A stretch of DNA of 5,599 nt. Origin: DAOVRL01 sp023128595. Its GTDB lineage: Bacteria > Planctomycetota > Phycisphaerae > Sedimentisphaerales > Anaerobacaceae. Position 1 is the first letter of the stretch. The number at the start of each line of letters is the position of its first letter. The position numbers were made by a program, and so were the translations under genes. Positions 1-5,345 of this stretch are shown here, piece by piece. Below the pieces are notes generated by a model, which worked only from the letters and a program-made list of their open reading frames with translations, was not told where the DNA came from and did no database searches. The stretch is from assembly GCA_030628155.1 (NCBI GenBank), contig DAOVRL010000230.1, positions 1-5,599 of the forward strand, written 5' to 3'.

Positions 1-551
1 ATACTCGCCGGCTCAGGCACCTGATTAATAACAATCGAATCTACAACGCCATGAGGAGGATCGCGGTATGGGTCTACTGCATTCAACTGCCAGAAACTAA
101 CGGTCACATCACCGACAGATTGAGGGCTGTACAGAAAATCGTCCGCATAAAGACCCGCAGGATATCTCTCAAACTCATCCGGCTCGAACTTGCCCCTTCG
201 ACCCTCCCCGTCAACACCATACAGAAGACCGTCCGTTGGCGCAATCCAACCGCCGTATGCAGCACCCGGACCTAACACCCCCCCGGTAATCGTGGCCAAC
301 GACGGGTCACATACCAGTGCCCAATAGTAGCCGAAGCTGCTCCCCCACCAGAAGTCCTCTTCTGCATACATACTCAAATACAAACTATCATCAATGCCGA
401 GAACATCCGTATTCGGTTCAAACGCCGTCCCGTCAAGATAGCGTGTATGTATCTTAAACGTGCCCACCGGTAGCCAGACCGCCTCAGCCAATGAGCCTAA
501 ACCCAACAATACCACCATAACCATTACAGCAATCATTGTCCTTCTTATCAT
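1..551 (-). CDS. PEP-CTERM sorting domain protein, third gene of tandem operon (3' end cut by window edge)
   Basis: My translation of the minus strand from 551 gives 183 uninterrupted codons plus two bases before the window ends. The start is ATG at 551, with AGGAG (559-563) seven bases upstream. Residues 1-24 form a signal peptide ending Ala-Glu-Ala. The mature part has the family core: TRYLDGTAFEPNTD (about 36-49), LYLSMYAEE (57-65) and CDPSLATITGGV (81-92). A variable middle (about 93-140) follows, then SPQSVGDVTVSFW and VPEPAS at 178-183, where the window ends. The missing tail should be a short hydrophobic stretch and an Arg cluster, as in the neighbour. PEP-CTERM proteins are known exosortase substrates, exported and processed at the cell envelope or released to the matrix; what this one does there is unknown. 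It lies 13 nt after the preceding stop codon, so it is almost certainly cotranscribed. It is very close to the 565-1188 gene at both ends. Confidence 0.85.
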   Translation of the reverse strand, partial: MIRRTMIAVMVMVVLLGLGSLAEAVWLPVGTFKIHTRYLDGTAFEPNTDVLGIDDSLYLSMYAEEDFWWGSSFGYYWALVCDPSLATITGGVLGPGAAYGGWIAPTDGLLYGVDGEGRRGKFEPDEFERYPAGLYADDFLYSPQSVGDVTVSFWQLNAVDPYRDPPHGVVDSIVINQVPEPAS

Positions 552-564
552 TATCTCGCTCCTT

Positions 565-1188
565 TCATTTTGAATAAATCCGTCGACGACGCATAAGCAC
601 CCCACCGACACCGAGCAAAATAATACTCGCCGGCTCAGGCACCTGATTAATAACAATCGAATCTACAACGCCATGAGGAGGATCGCGGTATGGGTCTACT
701 GCATTCAACTGCCAGAAACTAACGGTCACATCACCGACAGATTGAGGACTGTACAGAAAATCGTCCAACTGAAGACCCACAGAATATATTCCATAATTTA
801 CGTCGTCAGGCGAGGGCTCGAACTTGCCTAGTTGACCCTCCCCGTCAACACCATACAGAAGACCGTGACCGTCCGTCGGCACCATCCAACCACCGTATGA
901 AGCCGGACCGAATACCCCCCCGGTAATCGTGGCCAACGACGGGTCACATACCAGTGCCCATCCGTACCCAAAACTGCTCCCCCACCAGAAGTCCTCTTCT
1001 GCATACATACTCAAATACAAACTATCATCAATGCCGAGAACATCCGTATTCGGTTCAAACGCCGTGCCGTCAAGATAACGTGTACGTATCTTAAACGTGC
1101 CCACCGGTACATCGACCGCCTCAGCCAATGAGCCTAAACCCAGCAATACCACCATAACCATTACAGCAATCATTGTCCTTCTTATCAT
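565..1188 (-). CDS. PEP-CTERM sorting domain protein, second gene of tandem operon
   Basis: A complete gene for a 207-residue secreted protein of unknown function. I chose ATG at 1188, not the longer frame to 1260. It has AGGAG (1196-1200) seven bases upstream, and it starts with a clear signal peptide (1-24, MIRRT, hydrophobic run, then Ala-Glu-Ala cleavage site); the longer version would overlap the previous gene. The core has TRYLDGTAFEPNTD (36-49), LYLSMYAEE (57-65) and CDPSLATITGGV (81-92). The tail is diagnostic: VPEPAS at 183-188, hydrophobic 189-199, RRRR 200-203, ending IYSK. Such tails are recognised by exosortases, which are typical of planctomycetes and some proteobacteria. The alternating hydrophobic pattern around the core suggests a beta-sandwich, possibly cohesin-like, but that is only an inference. 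It sits 13 nt from the genes on both sides. Confidence 0.9.
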   Translation of the reverse strand: MIRRTMIAVMVMVVLLGLGSLAEAVDVPVGTFKIRTRYLDGTAFEPNTDVLGIDDSLYLSMYAEEDFWWGSSFGYGWALVCDPSLATITGGVFGPASYGGWMVPTDGHGLLYGVDGEGQLGKFEPSPDDVNYGIYSVGLQLDDFLYSPQSVGDVTVSFWQLNAVDPYRDPPHGVVDSIVINQVPEPASIILLGVGGVLMRRRRIYSK

Positions 1189-1201
1189 TATCTCGCTCCT
1201 T

Positions 1202-1765
1202 TCATTTTGAATAAGTCCGCCGCCGAAGCAAAAATACTCCTCCGAGACCCAGCAAGGCAATAGTCATCGGCTCAGGAACCTGACGGATAACCACCGAGTC
1301 GGCGAGGTAGTAATCTGGGGCACCTATCATGCCGCCGTTACTCCAGAATTCAACGGTTACATCACCGAGAGATTGAGGCGTGTACAGGATATTGTCTGCA
1401 TAAACACCGGGTTCATAACCCGGCCCAAGCCAAGGGTCATAATCGAACCAGCCCTGTCGGCCACGGCCACCTGGGTGAGCATAGATAATCCCATCATACG
1501 CGTCTGGGCCTAACACTCCCCCAGTAATGGTGGCCAGTGATCGATCACATAATAGCTGCCAACGGACAACGGCCGAACCTGTGGGGAAAACCTCTTCTGC
1601 ATACATACTCAAATACAAATTTTCATCAAGCCGCAGAATATCCGTATCCGGCTCAAACGCCGTGCCGTCAAGATAGCGCGTCCCTATTTGAAAATCGGCT
1701 TGGCCAAATGGCGCCAGAGCCAACAATACTATAATAAAGATTAAACCTGACTTTTTCGTCGCCAT
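1202..1765 (-). CDS. PEP-CTERM sorting domain protein, first gene of tandem operon
   Basis: A complete gene for a 187-residue secreted protein of unknown function, and the most diverged of the three paralogues. I chose ATG at 1765: AGGAGG (1772-1777) lies six bases upstream and residues 1-23 form a signal peptide (MATKKSG, hydrophobic run, Gly-Gln-Ala). An extended frame reaches a TTG at 1849, but that TTG is part of the promoter -35 box, so it is not plausible. The shared core is TRYLDGTAFEPDTD (29-42), LYLSMYAEE (50-58) and CDRSLATITGGV (73-84). The middle is Gly/Tyr/Pro-rich (about 85-125), followed by TPQSLGDVTVEFW. The sorting tail is VPEPMT at 163-168, a hydrophobic stretch, RRR at 181-183, then TYSK. 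Being promoter-proximal and most different, it may be the older member from which the other two arose, or the one under different selection. Confidence 0.9.
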   Translation of the reverse strand: MATKKSGLIFIIVLLALAPFGQADFQIGTRYLDGTAFEPDTDILRLDENLYLSMYAEEVFPTGSAVVRWQLLCDRSLATITGGVLGPDAYDGIIYAHPGGRGRQGWFDYDPWLGPGYEPGVYADNILYTPQSLGDVTVEFWSNGGMIGAPDYYLADSVVIRQVPEPMTIALLGLGGVFLLRRRTYSK

Positions 1766-1820
1766 TATTTGCCTCCTTTCCTTAGTCAAAGATAACACTT
1801 CCCGCTGACGCTTTATCCTA

Positions 1821-1849
1821 ATTCTACTCGCCTCGCTCACTTCTGTCAA
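1821..1849 (-). promoter_or_regulatory. Sigma-70-type promoter of the PEP-CTERM operon
   Basis: On the minus strand there is a perfect -35 box TTGACA (1849-1844), a 17-base spacer and a -10 box TAGAAT (1826-1821, five of six consensus). This predicts a transcript start near 1814 and a leader of about 50 nt before the ATG at 1765. The spacer carries a direct repeat GCGAG-GCGAG (1827-1836 on the plus strand), which could be incidental or part of a binding site. No further internal promoter of this quality was seen between the three genes. Confidence 0.7.
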
Positions 1850-2085
1850 CTACTAATGCCCACAGAAACGTTGATTTTGCCTCTCATTTCCCCATCTCCT
1901 GCAAAATGCGGCTTTTTCAGGCCAAAAACGAACTTGCGCTGCGTGCTCCCTGAATGCGAATCGTCGGGCAACCCTCATTTAATCATGACGACCCCGCCAT
2001 GTCAAGAGAAGAATCCTCAAAAATGGCGAACTTTTACAGCTTACTTTGCCTGTATTTCTCTGCACCACTATCTATAAGTCTGACG

Positions 2086-2167
2086 AAACCGCAAGAAAGA
2101 GAAGTATATTTCCAGGCATAAGTGTCGAATCAGGTTGCGCGGGATGGGCTCGGAGCCCTTGCGGTTT
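2086..2167 (+). other. Long-range inverted repeat enclosing a hairpin; possible structured RNA or leader
   Basis: AAACCGCAAG (2086-2095) is perfectly complementary to CTTGCGGTTT (2158-2167), which would close an 82-nt RNA domain. Inside, GGGCT (2146-2150) pairs with AGCCC (2154-2158) around a CGG loop, directly beside the closing stem. A short GAAG/TTTC hairpin can form at 2101-2112. A competing pairing exists: CGCAA (2090-2094) with TTGCG (2135-2139). A TATAAG box (2073-2078) without a good -35 would place a transcript start near 2085, right at the stem. It matches no riboswitch consensus that I recognise. Chance is possible, as a 10-bp inverted repeat is not very rare in this much sequence. 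Confidence 0.35.
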
Positions 2168-2182
2168 ACTTTAGAAAATCCC

Positions 2183-2211
2183 TTCCCATAACTGTGCTCA
2201 TTATGTACAAT
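2183..2211 (+). promoter_or_regulatory. Candidate sigma-70-type promoter for the sulfatase operon
   Basis: TTCCCA (2183-2188, four of six of the -35 consensus), a 17-base spacer, then TACAAT (2206-2211, five of six of the -10 consensus). Transcription would start near 2218, giving a leader of under 40 nt. It is weaker than the promoter of the divergent operon. If transcription instead starts upstream of 2086, the inverted repeat there would lie in the leader. Confidence 0.35.
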
Positions 2212-2242
2212 TTCCGGCGGTACGTGCCTTGAGAATAACCTT

Positions 2243-2247
2243 AGGAG
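2243..2247 (+). promoter_or_regulatory. Ribosome binding site of the sulfatase
   Basis: AGGAG lies seven bases before ATG 2255. It fixes the start exactly at the twin-arginine signal sequence, which begins five codons later. Confidence 0.75.
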
Positions 2248-2254
2248 TAAGAAC

Positions 2255-3709
2255 ATGACCGCAACAACACGTCGCGAATTTATCAAAGCCGCCGGCCTCG
2301 GCGCTGCAGCCATTGGGTTGCCCGGATGCACGAGCCTCGCGGCCCGCACATCGGCAGCCAAAGCCAGGCCGAACATCGTCTATATCCTCGCCGATGACCT
2401 CGGCTATGCCGAAGTCGGCTGCTACGGAAAGAAGAAAATCAGGACCCCCAATATCGACAAGCTCGCCGCCGAAGGGATGAAGTTCACCCAGCACTACTCC
2501 GGCAACCCGGTATGTGCGCCGTCTCGCTGCACATTGATGACCGGACTGCACACCGGCCACGCCCAGGTCCGCGGCAACAAGCAGGTCGGCGGCGCCGAAG
2601 GCTGGAAGTTAGGCTCGACGACAGGGGGGCAATGGCCCCTGACCGAAGGCACCGTCACCGTGGCGAAGGTACTCAAAAATGCCGGCTACACCACCGGGGC
2701 ATTCGGCAAGTGGGGCCTCGGCCGAGTCGGAACCACCGGCGACCCCAACAAGCAGGGCTTTGACCGCTTCTACGGCTATATCTGCCAGCGCCAGGCCCAC
2801 ACCTTCTATCCCAACCACCTCTGGTCAGACGGCGAAGTCGAATGCATCGAAGCCAACAAGGGCGGCAAAGAGGGCGTCTATTCGCACGACCTCATCGCAG
2901 AACAGGCCCTCAAATTCGTTCGCGACAACAAGGACAGGCCCTTTTTCCTCTACGTCCCGTTCACGATCCCTCACGTGGCGCTCCAGGTGCCCGAGGACTC
3001 GCTGGCCGAGTACAAAGGCAAATGGCCCGACCCACCATACGATGGCAAGAAAGGCTACATCCCGCACAAGCATCCCAGGGCCTGCTACGCCGGTATGGTA
3101 ACGCGAATGGACAAAGACGTCGGCCGAATCATGTCCCTGCTAAAAGAGCTTGGCCTTGACGATAATACCCTCGTCATATTCACCAGCGACAACGGCCCGA
3201 CCTACGCCGGCGGCGCGGATTCGGCCTTTTTCGAGAGCGCCGGCCCCCTCCGCGGCCTAAAGGGCTCGGTCTATGAAGGTGGCATCCGCGTGCCGTTTAT
3301 CGCCCGCTGGCCCGGCAAAGTCAGACCCGGCTCGCTCACCGACCACGTCTCGGCCTTCTGGGACTTCCTGCCTACCGCCTGCGAAATCGTAGGCGCCGAG
3401 TCGCCCGCCGATATCGACGGCATCTCGTACCTGCCGGCGCTCTTAGGCAAGCGGCGAAAGCAGAAAAAGCACGATGTTATGTACTGGGAATTGGGCGGCC
3501 GACAGGGAATACGAATGGGCAATTGGAAGGCAGTCCGGACCAGACCGGGCCGAAAGATCGAGCTATACAATTTGGCAAAGGACATCGGCGAACAAAACGA
3601 CCTCGCCAACAAAGAACCAGACATTATGGCAAAGATGACCAAAATGTTCACAACCGCGAGAACAAAATCAGAGGTCTTCCCTCTGCCAAAACCAAAACCC
3701 AAGTCCTGA
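2255..3709 (+). CDS. Tat-exported lipoprotein sulfatase (arylsulfatase A-like, formylglycine-dependent)
   Basis: The 484-residue protein hydrolyses sulfate esters, probably on a sulfated polysaccharide or oligosaccharide outside the cytoplasm. The N-terminus has a twin-arginine motif, TRREFIK (5-11), a hydrophobic stretch and a lipobox-like LPGC with Cys25, so it is probably lipid-anchored. The alkaline-phosphatase-like sulfatase domain begins at about 38. It shows metal ligands Asp47-Asp48 (ADDLG), the formylglycine signature CAPSR (87-91) with Cys87 as the converted residue, TGH (His102), GKWGLG (Lys152), IPH (His240), SDNG (Asp312, Asn313) and LRGLKGSVYEGGIRVP (Lys336). CQRQAH at 177-182 is common in arylsulfatase A-like proteins of Bacteroidota and PVC bacteria. 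The C-terminal subdomain has the usual GNWKAVR and ELYNL blocks and ends in a Lys/Pro-rich tail. Length and active site are complete. The substrate cannot be read from the sequence; the pattern vaguely resembles SulfAtlas S1_16, which I cannot confirm. A maturase is needed from elsewhere. Confidence 0.95.
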   Translation: MTATTRREFIKAAGLGAAAIGLPGCTSLAARTSAAKARPNIVYILADDLGYAEVGCYGKKKIRTPNIDKLAAEGMKFTQHYSGNPVCAPSRCTLMTGLHTGHAQVRGNKQVGGAEGWKLGSTTGGQWPLTEGTVTVAKVLKNAGYTTGAFGKWGLGRVGTTGDPNKQGFDRFYGYICQRQAHTFYPNHLWSDGEVECIEANKGGKEGVYSHDLIAEQALKFVRDNKDRPFFLYVPFTIPHVALQVPEDSLAEYKGKWPDPPYDGKKGYIPHKHPRACYAGMVTRMDKDVGRIMSLLKELGLDDNTLVIFTSDNGPTYAGGADSAFFESAGPLRGLKGSVYEGGIRVPFIARWPGKVRPGSLTDHVSAFWDFLPTACEIVGAESPADIDGISYLPALLGKRRKQKKHDVMYWELGGRQGIRMGNWKAVRTRPGRKIELYNLAKDIGEQNDLANKEPDIMAKMTKMFTTARTKSEVFPLPKPKPKS

Positions 3710-3746
3710 TCCGCTCGCGCGAATTGTCGAGCAAGTCGGGCAAGAT

Positions 3747-3752
3747 GGGAGG
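3747..3752 (+). promoter_or_regulatory. Ribosome binding site that decides the start of the second Tat protein
   Basis: GGGAGG sits seven bases before ATG 3760. An ATG in the same frame at 3745 overlaps this site and has no ribosome binding site of its own. The open frame extends back to 3523, inside the sulfatase gene, so this site and the Tat signal together select 3760. Confidence 0.7.
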
Positions 3753-3759
3753 CTCTATC

Positions 3760-5142
3760 ATGTTTGCTCAAGAAGCAATAACTCGACGCGATTTCGTCAA
3801 GGCGGCGGCCGTAGCGGCGGGGGGGGCGGCTTTGCTAAGTGCCGGTCGGGCCAATGCTCAGGATAAAGGTGAAAGGCCCCAGCAGGCTGTCGGTGTGCAG
3901 GTTCTCAACCCGCAGAACCGCGTGCCTATGAGCTTTATCATCGATGATTCGACGTGCCTGGTGAATCTCGCCCACTTCGGCATCCCGCACTTCGCCACGG
4001 CATGGCCCGACAGATACAAGCAGGATTGGCGGAGCCTGCCCCGCGAGATACCGGATTCCTTCGTGCGCAAGTTCGGCCAATGGTGCCGCGAGCACAATGT
4101 GAAGGGCAAGTACAGCATCGTTCCTTATCCGGCCTGTGTCGGCTGGATGGACCGTGATCTGCCCGGCTGGTCGCAGAAGGAACTTGATGATAGCCTCAAG
4201 CTCGTCCGCGATTTTATGATGCCCGACTGGGACATCCACCCCGAGATGATCACCCATACCTGGGTCATCAACACCAAGACCGGCCGACCATACCCCGAAA
4301 GGACCGGGTATTATATAGAGAACGCGGGCTGGAGCCAGGACAAATCCGCCGACGAGCTGGCCGACTATATGGCCTACGCCCTGCGAATCCTCAAAAACGT
4401 CGGCCTCGATTGCGAGGGCATCACCACCCCCGGCGGCTTCGGCAACCAAAATCGCGCCAACCTCGCCAAGGCGACATTGCAGTCGTGCCGCGACGTGTTC
4501 GGCGCCGAGATCCCGCACTATTTCCGTCATCTATTTACCGACGACCGCAGCGTCGCCCCCCGCGTCGAGTACGCCTCGGGCTTGACCGCCGACAATCCGA
4601 AGTGCGTGGTCTCGATAATCGGCTGCACGGGCGACTGGTTCGGCGGCTGGGACGGCCTCAAGCCAGGCTCGGTCGATAAGTTCATCACCGAAGACCTCAA
4701 ATCCGGCCGACTGCCTTACGTTATAGACAAGGGCGAGCCGGCCATTCTCGTCTGCCACTGGCCCGGCATCTACTTCAACGGCGAGGAGATCGGCTTCAAC
4801 ATCTTCAAAGAGGTCGTCCGCCGGGTCCACGCCCGCTACGACAACCTGCTCTGGATGAAGCTCAGCGAAATCGCCCACTACTGGGCCGCTAAAGAGCTGA
4901 CGCAAATCGAGAGGCAGGACCACCGCGTGACATTCACGGCACCTTTCGCGACACCGCGATTCACCGTCCGGCTCAAGACCACCGGATCTGGCGTCCCAAA
5001 GCTGACCCTAAACGCGCGTTCCACTCAATTGCGCCGCGTCAAAAAGCTCCTGCAATTAAAAAGTGGCGCCTGGTGCGCCGATGACCGAAATGTCACCGTC
5101 TGCTTTGACCTGCCGAAAGGGAAATCGACCCTCGAACTCTGA
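3760..5142 (+). CDS. Tat-exported protein, putative divergent polysaccharide deacetylase-like (NodB-fold) enzyme
   Basis: A 460-residue exported protein. Residues 8-15 carry the twin-arginine motif (TRRDFVKA), followed by a hydrophobic run and a signal peptidase site, Ala-Asn-Ala, after 33. The body resembles a NodB-type barrel: MSFIIDD (57-63) at the place of the TFDD motif, a KGKYSIV strand (115-121) like the usual KATFF strand, and HPEMITHTW (160-168) like the metal-binding H-x(3-5)-H motif. TTPGGFG (222-228) matches the RPP loop and ILVCHW (329-334, His333) the final histidine motif. All of these are divergent, so deacetylation is inferred, and another carbohydrate-active function is possible. 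A beta-rich C-terminal part (about 380-460) appears to be a small extra domain. Similar unnamed proteins are, from memory, widespread in PVC bacteria. It follows the sulfatase by 50 nt on the same strand with no terminator seen between them, so the two probably act on the same glycan. Confidence 0.85.
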   Translation: MFAQEAITRRDFVKAAAVAAGGAALLSAGRANAQDKGERPQQAVGVQVLNPQNRVPMSFIIDDSTCLVNLAHFGIPHFATAWPDRYKQDWRSLPREIPDSFVRKFGQWCREHNVKGKYSIVPYPACVGWMDRDLPGWSQKELDDSLKLVRDFMMPDWDIHPEMITHTWVINTKTGRPYPERTGYYIENAGWSQDKSADELADYMAYALRILKNVGLDCEGITTPGGFGNQNRANLAKATLQSCRDVFGAEIPHYFRHLFTDDRSVAPRVEYASGLTADNPKCVVSIIGCTGDWFGGWDGLKPGSVDKFITEDLKSGRLPYVIDKGEPAILVCHWPGIYFNGEEIGFNIFKEVVRRVHARYDNLLWMKLSEIAHYWAAKELTQIERQDHRVTFTAPFATPRFTVRLKTTGSGVPKLTLNARSTQLRRVKKLLQLKSGAWCADDRNVTVCFDLPKGKSTLEL

Positions 5143-5268
5143 CCGGCGTGGTTTACCAATATGTGCCCACGGATGGCCCTGGTCACGCGCAGCAGCGGGG
5201 CGGTTATTGTTTCGTCAAATGGGGTTATTGCGTTTGTGAATGAGTTTTTGTAACGCCCGCAGTCCTCT

Positions 5269-5283
5269 GCCGGAAAAGCCGGC
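5269..5283 (+). terminator. Weak GC hairpin after the sulfatase operon, possible terminator
   Basis: GCCGG (5269-5273) pairs with CCGGC (5279-5283) around an AAAAG loop, 127 nt after the operon's last stop codon. There is no T-run after it on either strand, so it is not a typical intrinsic terminator. It is the only compact stem I found before the next promoter. Confidence 0.25.
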
Positions 5284-5316
5284 CGCGCCCGGTGCCCGTT
5301 CAATTAACTAAAATCT

Positions 5317-5345
5317 TTGCAACAAGGGCGCGTCATCGTTATAAT
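5317..5345 (+). promoter_or_regulatory. Sigma-70-type promoter pointing to the right edge
   Basis: TTGCAA (5317-5322, four of six of the -35 consensus), a 17-base spacer and a perfect TATAAT (5340-5345) predict a transcript starting near 5352. The only ATG frame soon after is 5417-5467, with 16 lysine-rich codons and no good ribosome binding site. The transcript may therefore be a leader for a gene beyond the window, a small RNA, or the remains of a lost gene. Confidence 0.5.

Larger units (their letters stand above)
1..1201 (-). repeat. Tandem duplicated gene unit (two near-identical copies, offset 622 to 637 bp)
   Basis: Bases 1-125 are identical to 623-747, and with one mismatch at 126 the match continues to 144. 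A second nearly identical stretch covers the N-terminal half: about 340-473 matches about 977-1110 with only a few substitutions. A third covers the signal peptide, ribosome binding site, 13-nt spacer and the last codons of the preceding gene (about 478-575 against 1115-1212). Between the blocks lies a clearly diverged patch (about 145-280 against 767-915) with length differences, which explains why the offset shifts from 622 to 637. The repeated unit is gene plus upstream spacer. The third paralogue (1202-1765) is related but much more diverged in DNA. Confidence 0.9.
1850..2254. other. Intergenic region between divergent operons, no convincing gene
   Basis: This stretch separates the minus-strand PEP-CTERM operon from the plus-strand sulfatase operon. 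An open plus-strand frame at 1856-2077 (73 codons) has no ribosome binding site, no recognisable domain and a Cys/Pro/His-rich composition unlike the real genes, so I do not call it. Bases 1850-2070 show no clear repeat or hairpin. The right part holds an inverted repeat (2086-2167), a promoter candidate (2183-2211) and the sulfatase ribosome binding site. Confidence 0.6.

Noticed and set aside
51..275. Plus-strand open frame of 74 codons at the left end
   Set aside because: It is antisense to the third PEP-CTERM gene, whose reading frame has clear family motifs; the plus-strand product resembles nothing.
1856..2077. Plus-strand open frame of 73 codons between the divergent operons
   Set aside because: There is no ribosome binding site, the Cys/Pro/His-rich composition is unlike the neighbouring genes, and no signal peptide or domain is visible.
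3523..3759. Upstream extension of the deacetylase-like frame into the sulfatase gene
   Set aside because: The extended N-terminus overlaps coding sequence of the sulfatase in another frame and would bury the Tat signal; the ribosome binding site at 3747-3752 supports ATG 3760.
3835..4530. Long minus-strand open frame (231 codons) opposite the deacetylase-like gene
   Set aside because: It mirrors third-position GC bias of the plus-strand gene. The plus-strand product has a Tat signal, a good ribosome binding site and structured motifs, while the minus-strand product shows none.
5202..5230. Repeat of GGTTATTG at 5202-5209 and 5223-5230
   Set aside because: Only eight bases match well and the rest of the 21-base unit is poorly conserved, so chance is enough to explain it.
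5025..5303. Minus-strand open frame of 92 codons overlapping the end of the deacetylase-like gene
   Set aside because: It has no ribosome binding site or recognisable domain and a large part lies antisense to a well-supported gene.
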